The notes below the pieces were generated by a model. That model did not search any database. It worked only from the letters and a program-made list of their open reading frames with translations, and was not told where the DNA came from. 11,541 nt of DNA from an uncultured Campylobacter sp. (GTDB taxonomy: Bacteria; Campylobacterota; Campylobacteria; Campylobacterales; Campylobacteraceae): NCBI GenBank assembly GCA_937965895.1, contig CALCKS010000029.1, positions 1-11,541 on the forward strand. The letters run 5' to 3'. Shown one piece after another: positions 1 through 6,410 of this stretch; position 1 is the stretch's first letter; each line of letters starts with the position of its first letter. Made by a program: the position numbers and the translations under genes.

Positions 1-131
1 TCCTTTTGCGAGATTGCCGTAAATTTTATAAAAACGTAAATTTTAGCAAGCCGCTCGTATGTTTATTTTGTAAATTTCAAGTGCAAAGCTTGCGACAAAG
101 AATTCGCAAAAACCGTAAATTTAAACAAAAA

Positions 132-163
132 GGCATTATATCTTGAGATGATTTTTGAAGTTG
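132..163 (+). repeat. Short dispersed repeat motif, copy A
   Basis: The 32-base stretch matches 8106-8137 at 24 of 32 positions without gaps. The best-kept part is GAGATGATTTT followed by a GTTG. In both places it lies on the plus strand, a few bases upstream of a hairpin (168-216 here, 8150-8271 for the other copy). It is not in an evident gene in either place. Two copies in one window suggest a family of intergenic elements in this genome. Confidence 0.5.
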
Positions 164-167
164 CGAC

Positions 168-216
168 GTAAAAATAAAACGTAGCGGACCGCTCGTCCGT
201 GAGTATTTATTTTTAC
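168..216. terminator. 49-bp imperfect hairpin, possible bidirectional terminator
   Basis: Two 22-base arms (168-189 and 195-216) flank a five-base loop (CGCTC). The outer ten bases (GTAAAAATAA against TTATTTTTAC) and the inner four (GGAC/GTCC) pair perfectly, with mismatches between them. The AT-rich outer stem gives a T-rich tail on both strands, as in bidirectional terminators. It lies about 260 bases beyond the hisD stop, which is far for a dedicated terminator, so a repeat-element role is equally possible. Confidence 0.45.
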
Positions 217-413
217 TAGCCCTTCAAAAAGCGTCCTAAAAACTTCGCAAAAGTCGCCAAATTTCGCACGACAAACTCGCAGCGAATTTAAAATTTATCC
301 AAAAAAATTCAAGAGATAACTATGCAAAAGCCTTCAAATTTCGTACGCAAAACTCGCGGCAAAGAATTTTTGAGCAAATTTAAATGTTTTTTATCAAATT
401 TCGTCCCAAGATA

Positions 414-426
414 GGACGCGAAGTCC
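414..426. other. Small GGAC/GTCC hairpin downstream of hisD
   Basis: GGAC-GCGAA-GTCC is a 4-bp stem with a 5-base loop, the same inner stem as the larger hairpin at 186-198. It lies 53 bases beyond the end of hisD. There is no clear T-run next to it, so a terminator role is weak. Confidence 0.25.
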
Positions 427-478
427 ATTGACGGGCGAAATTTGTAAAATCATTTAAAAGCGCCAAAAAACCAAGCCG

Positions 479-1774
479 TTATTTCAAAGCTTCAAGTCTA
501 ACCGCGACCGAACGCTTATGTGCTCCGAGTCCCTCGGCCTCGGCTAGCTTCATGCACGCATTTCCTAGCTCACTTATGCCTTTTGCATTTAGCGAGATGA
601 GCGAAGTGCGCTTCATAAAATTTTCGACCCCTAAAGGCGAATAAAATCTCGCGCTACCGCCAGTTGGCAACGTATGGTTTGGTCCTGCTAGATAGTCGCC
701 CATAGCTTCAGGCGTAAAGTGCCCGATAAATATCGCGCCCGCGTGCCTGATCTGCCTAGCCAGCTCCATCGCGTCATTCGTAGCGATCTCTAGGTGCTCG
801 GGCGCTAGCTCGTTAGCCAGTCTCACGCACTCATCAAGGTCGCTAGCTACGATGATAGCACCCTTTTTATCGATACTAACCTGCGCGATGGGCTGCCTAG
901 CTAGAGTCTTGATCTCCTCGTTGATATGCCTTTGCACCGCCGCGCCGAAAGCTTGATTTGGCGTGATGAGCACGGCGCTAGCCATCTCGTCGTGCTCGGC
1001 CTGCGAGAGCAGATCCACGGCGATGTGGCGAGGATCGGCGCTCTCGTCTGCTATAACGCAGATCTCGCTAGGGCCGGCGATCATATCGATATTTACCTCG
1101 CCGTAGACGAGCTTTTTAGCCGTCGCGACGTATATGTTGCCAGGACCCGTGATGACGTCGGTTTTTTTGATCGTTTGCGTGCCGTAGGCCATCGCCGCTA
1201 CCGCCGACGCGCCGCCCACCTTATAGGATTCCTTGATGCCGCAGATATGCATGGCGGCTAGAAGCAGCGCGTTTACCTTGCCTCCGACGGCAGGCGTGCA
1301 TACTACTATCTCCCCAACGCCCGCAACCAGGGCCGGGACGGCGTTCATGAGAAGCGAGCTAGGATAGGCGGCCTTGCCTCCGGGGATATATAGCCCGACG
1401 CGGTCTAGCGGAGTGTACTTTGCGCCTAGCAAAACGCCGTGCTCATCGTGCTCCATCCAGGTTTTTGGTAGGCCTTTTTCGTGGTAGCTTTTGATGCGCT
1501 CAAAGGCTAAATTTAGAGCGTTTCGCAGGCAGCTATCTATACCGTCGTAGGCCTTTTGCATCTCGTTGGTGCCGATTTTTAGGCTATTTGCGTCGGGTTT
1601 CCAGCGGTCAAATTTTTCTATCTGCTCAAAAAGCGCCTCGTCGCCCCTAGCGCGCACGTCATCCAGTATTTGCGAAACGGCAGGCATAACCGCGCTCATA
1701 TCGCCGTTTGAGCGGTTTACCAAAGCCGCAAAATAGTCCTTAAAATTTTCGTTGCTAGTGAGTAAAAACTTCAT
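479..1774 (-). CDS. hisD: Histidinol dehydrogenase
   Basis: HisD catalyses the last two steps of histidine synthesis, oxidising L-histidinol to L-histidine with two NAD+ in the cytoplasm. The 431-residue length is normal for the family. The zinc ligands are visible as Q258 and H261 (in LSQAEHDE), D360 (EAMGDYLAG) and H419 (GAHKRS). The catalytic pair E326-H327 lies in NELAPEHLE. The NAD-binding stretch GPGNIYVATAKK at about 210-221 is intact. The start ATG overlaps the stop of the upstream PLP gene by 4 bp (ATGA), and an AAGGAG ribosome site lies inside that gene's last codons, so translation is probably coupled. No other his genes are in view; hisD is the last gene of a cluster otherwise unrelated to histidine synthesis. 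Nothing suggests loss of function. Confidence 0.97.
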   Translation of the reverse strand: MKFLLTSNENFKDYFAALVNRSNGDMSAVMPAVSQILDDVRARGDEALFEQIEKFDRWKPDANSLKIGTNEMQKAYDGIDSCLRNALNLAFERIKSYHEKGLPKTWMEHDEHGVLLGAKYTPLDRVGLYIPGGKAAYPSSLLMNAVPALVAGVGEIVVCTPAVGGKVNALLLAAMHICGIKESYKVGGASAVAAMAYGTQTIKKTDVITGPGNIYVATAKKLVYGEVNIDMIAGPSEICVIADESADPRHIAVDLLSQAEHDEMASAVLITPNQAFGAAVQRHINEEIKTLARQPIAQVSIDKKGAIIVASDLDECVRLANELAPEHLEIATNDAMELARQIRHAGAIFIGHFTPEAMGDYLAGPNHTLPTGGSARFYSPLGVENFMKRTSLISLNAKGISELGNACMKLAEAEGLGAHKRSVAVRLEALK

Positions 1775-2895
1775 CTCGTCTCCTTAAATTTTCTTTCGTA
1801 TCTTAGTTTTTGACTGATATTTCCGAGCGCGCCGCCTTGGTGGATGTATAAAATCTCGTTTTTAAACGCACCCATGTTTGCCATCATCGTTAAAAAGCCC
1901 ACGGGGTCGTAAATGAGCTCAAACTCTATCCCCGTTTGCTCGCATACTTCGCGCCAAATTTGATAAAGTTCGGGCTTTAGATCGCCGAAATGATATTTTT
2001 TCGGCGGCGGTAAAATGCGCGCCTTCGAGTTTGGCGTCAGCGCCTCGATCTCGCTTTTTAGGTAGTCCGCGTCGCCTACGCAAGGACAGGTAAAAACGTC
2101 AAATTTGACGTGCTTAGCCAAAAATGCCGCCGACGTACCCGTGCCTGAAGGCAAAAATATATCAACGACCTTGCCCTCAGCCTCTGCCCAGCGCTCTATC
2201 TGCCTAGCCTGCGAGATAAAGCCCGCCTCCGCCTGCGGCTGCCAAACGCCCTCGTTTATAAAAAGTGAATCACCGATGAAGCAATCCTGCGCGGTGGGCA
2301 AATTTGAGCTTGTTTGGTCTGCGATTTTTTTTAAATTTGAGTTTTTATGGCTTACAAATTCGCCGGAATTTGTGCTCGCGAGCTTTACCGATCTATCAAA
2401 TTTACTCAAATTTTCTCCGTCTAAATTTTGTAAATTCGGCGCGATCTTGGCTTGCGAATTCGGCATCTTTTTCGCGCTTAAATTCGTATTCGTAAAACCT
2501 AGTCGTTCATTAAATTTACTTAAATTTGATCCGTTTCTACCAGAACCGTCCGTCAAATTTACCGCCTCGCCGCCATAAATCTCGCTCCCTTTTAGCCCGG
2601 CAAGCTCATAGGCTAAAGCCCTAGCCCGCGCCCGCCTATCTTTATCTACATAGATTTTCATACCGTTTTCAAGGGCAAATTTAAAATTTCCGATTGGATT
2701 TGCCGCTAAATTTGAGTTTAAATTTGAAACGACATAGTGAAACTCGAGCCCCCTCATCTTCGCAAAAACGCTTAAGCTATACATCGCGTTTGACTGGCTT
2801 GAGCCGTAGCTAACGACGCGCTTTATACCGCCTAGACCAGCATGCAGGAAATACTCTAGCTTTCTAGCCTTGTTGCCGTTAAATTCGCCATCCAT
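1771..2895 (-). CDS. PLP-dependent ACC deaminase / D-cysteine desulfhydrase family protein
   Basis: This is a fold-type II pyridoxal-phosphate enzyme of the 1-aminocyclopropane-1-carboxylate deaminase/D-cysteine desulfhydrase family. The substrate cannot be told from sequence. The PLP lysine is K9 in FNGNKARKLEYF, the substrate loop is SYGSSQSN (29-36), the phosphate-binding loop PSGTGTS (249-255) and a C-terminal HQGGALGN (352-359). Two things are odd. Family-like sequence (FYVLRDDL) lies in frame just upstream of the ATG used here, but no ATG, GTG or TTG precedes it. Residues about 112-205 are a Ser/Asn/Lys-rich insertion, with NLSKF at 124-128 and 162-166, that the family normally lacks. 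Without it the protein would be close to the usual size. It sits between the OmpA-domain gene and hisD, overlapping hisD by 4 bp. It could be a working enzyme with a surface loop or a gene starting to decay. Confidence 0.85.
   Translation of the reverse strand: MDGEFNGNKARKLEYFLHAGLGGIKRVVSYGSSQSNAMYSLSVFAKMRGLEFHYVVSNLNSNLAANPIGNFKFALENGMKIYVDKDRRARARALAYELAGLKGSEIYGGEAVNLTDGSGRNGSNLSKFNERLGFTNTNLSAKKMPNSQAKIAPNLQNLDGENLSKFDRSVKLASTNSGEFVSHKNSNLKKIADQTSSNLPTAQDCFIGDSLFINEGVWQPQAEAGFISQARQIERWAEAEGKVVDIFLPSGTGTSAAFLAKHVKFDVFTCPCVGDADYLKSEIEALTPNSKARILPPPKKYHFGDLKPELYQIWREVCEQTGIEFELIYDPVGFLTMMANMGAFKNEILYIHQGGALGNISQKLRYERKFKETR
2283..2562 (-). repeat. AAATTT-rich in-frame insertion within the PLP enzyme gene
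   Basis: The stretch encoding residues about 112-205 is packed with AAATTT and near-variants (about eight exact AAATTT in 280 bases). This makes SNL, TNL, NLSKF and PNL recur in the protein. Its make-up resembles the intergenic AAATTT-rich DNA of this window more than the flanking enzyme codons. It keeps the reading frame. Boundaries are approximate, judged from where family motifs stop and resume (DSLFINEG). Confidence 0.55.
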
Positions 2896-2949
2896 CAGGT
2901 CGTCGCGAAGTACGTAAAACTCGAGTCCGTTAAATTTAGTCTTTTGAAT
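2896..2949 (-). other. In-frame coding extension without a standard start codon
   Basis: Reading the PLP gene's frame upstream of the ATG at 2895 gives KFNGLEFYVLRDDL, which continues into MDGEFNGNKARKL. The RDDL-to-GNKxRKL spacing is the family hallmark, so these codons belong to the protein by descent. The frame stays open to a TGA at 2989-2991. It contains no ATG, GTG or TTG, only ATT at 2949 and ATC further up as weak near-starts. The upstream OmpA-domain gene ends with TAA at 2936-2938, inside this stretch, in another frame. Confidence 0.6.
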
Positions 2950-4003
2950 ACTTTTGATTTTGCCGCTCCAAGAGATCTTGCATCTCTTTCATCGACTCTT
3001 TGTCCGAGATCGAAAATTTGATCTCAATACGCTTGGATGCGTCGGGGTCTTCTTTGCCGTTTTTCATCACCAGATCGCTAAAGCTACGTCCGCTAGCGAT
3101 GAGATAGTGCTCTAGGCGCTTATCTTTGTTCCACGAGTAGATAAAATCTAGCACCGAATACGCGCGCTTTTGTGAGAGATCAAGGTTGTACATGTAGCTA
3201 CCAACGGAGTTTGTATGCCCCTCAATCACGATCCTATCGACGTGTTTTGCGATCTCTTCGTTATTTAAAATCGCCTCGAAATAAGTCTGCAAAATTTCCT
3301 TTAGACGTGCCTTTGCTTCGTCTCTTAGCTCATAAGATCCCGTGTCAAAAAGTATAGACTCAGGCAGCGACACGACGCCCGAGCTTGGGTCTATGCTGAC
3401 CTTGTTTCCAAGTTTAGCGCGTAAATTTGATATGACGTTTGAGCGAAGCGAGCTTATGTCTTTTATCTTGTCTTTTGTTTTGTTAAAATCCTCTTCCAGC
3501 GCGGCAAATTTTGAGATTTCATCGCCGTATTTTGCATTTAGTTCATTTAGCGCCTCGTCTTTTTGCGCTAAAATTTGCCCCAGCTGTAGCACTCTATCCT
3601 GTAAATCCGCGATAGTTTTGTTTGCGTCGTTTAGATTTATCTCGTAGGTTTGGGTTAGATTCGTGAGTTCGTTTTTCTCTTTTTTGACGCCTTCAAGCAT
3701 CTCGTTTACGAGCTTGTTTATATCGGCAAGCTCTTTGTTTTCGCTCTTTGCGCGGTCCAAATTTGAAAAAATTTCTTTTATGACGTTTTCTTTACGGACG
3801 AGCTCGCTTTGTGATGAAGCGATTTGCTTTTCACGCTCGCTTAAGTCTTTTTGTAGTTTTGCCAGATCGCTTTGGCTAAGGACGTATTTTACGACGACGG
3901 CGCCGATGATGAGCATAAAAACAAACATCAGCCCAGCCATCAGGTCCGCATACGATATCCAAAAGGTCTGGTCTCCGCTTTTGTTCTCGTTACGCGTTTT
4001 CAT
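2936..4003 (-). CDS. MotB/ZorB-like protein with OmpA peptidoglycan-binding domain
   Basis: This 355-residue inner-membrane protein has one N-terminal transmembrane segment (about 14-40). FWISYADLMAGLMF places an aspartate (D20) at its start, as in the proton-conducting site of MotB. A long Lys/Glu-rich coiled coil (about 44-195) follows, then an OmpA-like peptidoglycan-binding domain (about 213-331) with EGHTNSVGS, NLDLSQKRA and SKRIEIKF. R280 matches the conserved peptidoglycan-binding arginine; the partner aspartate of E. coli OmpA (GYTD) is asparagine here (N265). The gene overlaps its MotA-like partner by 14 bp, and the C. jejuni counterpart is, as I recall, Cj0599. The layout fits the rotor/plug subunit of an ion-driven 5:2 motor anchored to the cell wall. 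It is not the flagellar MotB by context. Its output is unknown. Confidence 0.88.
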   Translation of the reverse strand: MKTRNENKSGDQTFWISYADLMAGLMFVFMLIIGAVVVKYVLSQSDLAKLQKDLSEREKQIASSQSELVRKENVIKEIFSNLDRAKSENKELADINKLVNEMLEGVKKEKNELTNLTQTYEINLNDANKTIADLQDRVLQLGQILAQKDEALNELNAKYGDEISKFAALEEDFNKTKDKIKDISSLRSNVISNLRAKLGNKVSIDPSSGVVSLPESILFDTGSYELRDEAKARLKEILQTYFEAILNNEEIAKHVDRIVIEGHTNSVGSYMYNLDLSQKRAYSVLDFIYSWNKDKRLEHYLIASGRSFSDLVMKNGKEDPDASKRIEIKFSISDKESMKEMQDLLERQNQKYSKD

Positions 4004-5327
4004 CTAGCATACTCGCCTTTTCGATGGTTTGCAAGATCTCATTCGCCTCTTTATCAAGCTCGTCGATGTCTTGCTTTAGCCCTTCAATGAGCGCGCTATT
4101 ATCATCATAAGCCTCGATTGCTTCGTCATCAAAGGCCTTTTTAAATGCCTGTACACCGTCAATCAAGCTCTCTTTAAAGCCATCCATTGCAAGTTTTTGT
4201 TTTTCTAAGATTTCACTACTAAATTTAGAAAGAGACTCACTGAAATTTTTAACATTATACTCTAGTTCGCCCACGCTCTTTTCGAGCCTTGCGATACGCT
4301 CGCCACCCACATCATAGAGACGGTTGTACTGCTCGGCAAATTTTAGTTGCATATCTTTGATGTTACCGTTAAATTTATTGATAACATTCAAGATTTCGGC
4401 ATGGACTTTGATAAGATCTTTTTGATCTTTCGAGGATTTTAGCAGCGTATTCATCGTTTGTTTGATGTGTTCGCCGCTTAGCTTGACAGCTTCTTCCTCG
4501 TTTTTCAAGATATTTGTAAAAGTTTTAAATTTAGCCTCGATAGTCTTGTCGAGCTCCTCAAAGAACTCGGCGTTACTAACATGCTCAAAGATCACTCCGA
4601 TCTTTTCAAAGTGTCTTAAATTCTCTTGCAAATATCTTCTATCAAGCTCCTCTTTCGTCCAGAAAAAGCCGCTCGTAGCGTTTTTCTGTCTTCGCACTAG
4701 CGTTTCAAATTTGCTCGTTCCGTATTTTTCAAAAAATATCCACCAAAGCGCTAGAAAAATACCGTAAATAGAGACGTAAAACGCAGTCGCCACGCCGCTA
4801 AGAAGGGTTGAAATTTCAGTTTCGAGCTCGGTAGTATTTGATGAATTAAACTCAGGCATAGAAACCGCGATACTGATAAATGTTCCCAAAATACCCAGCA
4901 TCGGAAAGATGCCCGCACCCACGGAAGCGAAATTTTCGTTACGTAAATTTCTAGTATAGTAGGCGACAAATTCATCAAAACCGGCGTTTGACTTCGTATC
5001 TTTGCCGATAACTAAAAGATGTTTGATGATGTATTCTTTCAAATTTCGCTTAAAATCAGCACCGCTTTGCTCAAAATAACAACAAGCAAGCTCGGCGCTA
5101 TTTTTAGCAAAGATTAGCGAAATCACCCAAATAATACCCATCATAACGACCGTGTGTAGGCCGATTTGAAAATCTATATACCCCAAATACCCAAGAAGCG
5201 CAACGAGATATATCGCCGTCGGCAAAAATATAATTTTCGTATACACGAAAAAAGATTGCCTGCCTTTTACCTCAGGCAACGCCAAATCAGTGAAATTATC
5301 GTTTCTCGCTTCTTTTTTGGGTTCCAT
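3990..5327 (-). CDS. MotA/TolQ/ExbB/ZorA-like proton channel protein with long cytoplasmic tail
   Basis: This 445-residue membrane protein has four likely transmembrane helices at about 31-50, 55-74, 134-157 and 176-199. The third contains GIFPMLGILGTF (139-150), the signature of the MotA/TolQ/ExbB channel family. The fourth contains LSGVATAFYVSIYGI (176-190), the family's threonine/alanine-rich pore helix. After residue 200 comes a ~245-residue hydrophilic, mainly helical tail, much longer than in TolQ or ExbB and recalling the tail of ZorA. It overlaps the OmpA-domain gene by 14 bp, so the two should form one complex using an ion gradient. Its AAGG ribosome site lies in the 8-nt gap after fba. 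The C. jejuni equivalent is, as I recall, Cj0598. No partner showing what the motor drives is present. Confidence 0.87.
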   Translation of the reverse strand: MEPKKEARNDNFTDLALPEVKGRQSFFVYTKIIFLPTAIYLVALLGYLGYIDFQIGLHTVVMMGIIWVISLIFAKNSAELACCYFEQSGADFKRNLKEYIIKHLLVIGKDTKSNAGFDEFVAYYTRNLRNENFASVGAGIFPMLGILGTFISIAVSMPEFNSSNTTELETEISTLLSGVATAFYVSIYGIFLALWWIFFEKYGTSKFETLVRRQKNATSGFFWTKEELDRRYLQENLRHFEKIGVIFEHVSNAEFFEELDKTIEAKFKTFTNILKNEEEAVKLSGEHIKQTMNTLLKSSKDQKDLIKVHAEILNVINKFNGNIKDMQLKFAEQYNRLYDVGGERIARLEKSVGELEYNVKNFSESLSKFSSEILEKQKLAMDGFKESLIDGVQAFKKAFDDEAIEAYDDNSALIEGLKQDIDELDKEANEILQTIEKASMLDENA

Positions 5328-5335
5328 TGTAAGCC

Positions 5336-6400
5336 TTAATTTCTATTTAAGCAATTTAAATCTTCAAACGCGGTTAGCAGGCGCTTTACCATCGACTCCT
5401 CGCCGCTTCGTAGCCATTTGCGCGGATCGTAGTACTTTTTGTTAGGTTTGTCGTCGCCTTCGGGGTTGCCGATTTGACCTTGTAGATAGGCTCTGTTTTT
5501 TAGCTCGTATGCTCTCACGCCGTCCCAAAACGCCCACTGCGTATCCGTGTCGATATTCATCTTTACTACGCCGTAGCTAACGGCATCTTTTATGTCCTTC
5601 AGCTCGCTACCGCTACCGCCGTGAAAGACGAAATTTACGGGTTTATCGGTTAGAGTTTGAAATTTATCCGCGACGTATGCTTGCGAATTTTTCAAAATTT
5701 CTGGTCGCAATACGACGTTGCCCGGCTTATACACGCCGTGGACGTTACCAAAGCTTGCCGCTATGCTAAATCTATCGCTGATTTTGCTTAGTCGCTCGTA
5801 TGCCCGCGCGACATCTTCTGGTTGGGTGTAAAGAAGCGCGTTATCAACGCCCGTATTATCCACGCCGTCCTCTTCGCCGCCGGTTACGCCAAGCTCGATC
5901 TCTAGGCTGATGCCAAGCTCACTAAGCTCTTTTAGATACCTCTCGCAAGTGCTTAAATTTTCTTCCAAGCCCTCTTCGCTAAGATCAAGCATATGCGAAC
6001 TAAAAAGCGGCACGCCGTGAGCCTTTTTGTATTCGCGGCTAAATTTAACCAACTCGTCGATCCACGGCAGTAGCTTTCTAGCCGCGTGATCGGTGTGTAG
6101 GATCGCGGGCACGCCGTAAGCCTTAGCTAGCAGGTGCACGTGCTGTGCGCCTGCTACCGCACCTAGTACGTCAGCATTCCCACAAGCTTTGCCGGCGTAA
6201 AAGCCGGCTCCGCCGTTACTAAACTGGATGATAACGGGTGAGTTAGCCGTCTTGGCCGCCTCTAAAACGGCATTTACCGAGTCACTTCCGACCACGTTTA
6301 CCGCAGGTATGGCAAAGCCCTGCTCCTTTGCGTATTTATACAGCCTAGTTACGTCATCGCCGCTTAAAACGCCGGCTTTTACTACGTCTAAAACACCCAT
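5336..6400 (-). CDS. fba: Fructose-bisphosphate aldolase, class II
   Basis: Zinc-dependent aldolase that interconverts fructose-1,6-bisphosphate with dihydroxyacetone phosphate and glyceraldehyde-3-phosphate in the cytoplasm. Length (354) and motifs fit the E. coli FbaA-like subgroup. HTDHAARK gives catalytic D104 and zinc ligand H105; ELGVTGGEEDG (169-179) is the class II signature with E169; NVHG (219-222) gives H221; FVFHGGSGS (257-265) gives H260; and NIDTDTQWA (282-290) gives N282 and D284. C. jejuni lacks phosphofructokinase, so in this genus the enzyme is thought to work mainly in gluconeogenesis. The gene starts 10 nt after the ppiC stop, with AAGGT at the ppiC end as ribosome site, and is followed 8 nt later by the MotA-like gene, so it is probably co-transcribed with both. 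Confidence 0.97.
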   Translation of the reverse strand: MGVLDVVKAGVLSGDDVTRLYKYAKEQGFAIPAVNVVGSDSVNAVLEAAKTANSPVIIQFSNGGAGFYAGKACGNADVLGAVAGAQHVHLLAKAYGVPAILHTDHAARKLLPWIDELVKFSREYKKAHGVPLFSSHMLDLSEEGLEENLSTCERYLKELSELGISLEIELGVTGGEEDGVDNTGVDNALLYTQPEDVARAYERLSKISDRFSIAASFGNVHGVYKPGNVVLRPEILKNSQAYVADKFQTLTDKPVNFVFHGGSGSELKDIKDAVSYGVVKMNIDTDTQWAFWDGVRAYELKNRAYLQGQIGNPEGDDKPNKKYYDPRKWLRSGEESMVKRLLTAFEDLNCLNRN

Positions 6401-6410
6401 TTTATCGACC

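Larger units (their letters stand above)
72..369 (+). repeat. Three diverged copies of a ~34-bp direct repeat
   Basis: Copies start at 72, 259 and 336 (roughly 72-105, 259-288 and 336-369). The shared pattern is AAATTTCG, then ACG, then CAAA-CTCGCGGC, then AAAGAATT. Copies 1 and 3 differ at about 8 of 34 positions by eye. Copy 2 lacks a few bases before GAATTT but matches copy 3 closely, including the bases before it (GCAAAAG at about 247 and 324). The pattern suggests old local duplication or a dispersed intergenic repeat family. No function is evident. Confidence 0.6.
1..478. other. Gene-poor repeat-rich region downstream of hisD
   Basis: I see no convincing gene here. The longest notable open frame on the plus strand (about 40-171) has no start codon and ends at a TAA at 169-171. 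Its end translates as A-L-Y-L-E-M-I-F-E-V-A-T, which resembles a translated stretch near 8109-8150, but the shared element is better treated as a DNA repeat. The stretch holds a 49-bp hairpin, a small GGAC/GTCC hairpin at 414-426, three diverged copies of a ~34-bp direct repeat and ten AAATTT words. It is the 3' flank of the minus-strand hisD cluster, so the hairpins may serve as terminators. What lies left of position 1 is unknown. Confidence 0.6.

Noticed and set aside
40..171. Possible small coding region with a CxxC-like stretch near 82-93
   Set aside because: There is no ATG, GTG or TTG near a ribosome site in this frame before the motif, and the stretch overlaps the repeat units, so chance is more likely.
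72..369. CRISPR array
   Set aside because: Repeat copies are few, diverged and irregularly spaced, and no cas genes are present.
926..1261. Open frame of 111 codons on the plus strand inside hisD
   Set aside because: It lies wholly opposite hisD, whose motifs and length are complete, and its translation shows no recognisable domain. It is a GC-rich antisense shadow.
2105..2578. Open frame of 157 codons on the plus strand opposite the PLP gene
   Set aside because: Its product is low-complexity (Phe/Leu/Ser/Lys) and mirrors the AAATTT-rich insertion of the PLP gene, with no ribosome site or family resemblance.
2936..5327. Complete Zorya defence system
   Set aside because: Only ZorA/ZorB-like genes are present; flanking genes are fba and a PLP enzyme, with no helicase, nuclease or ZorC/ZorE candidate.
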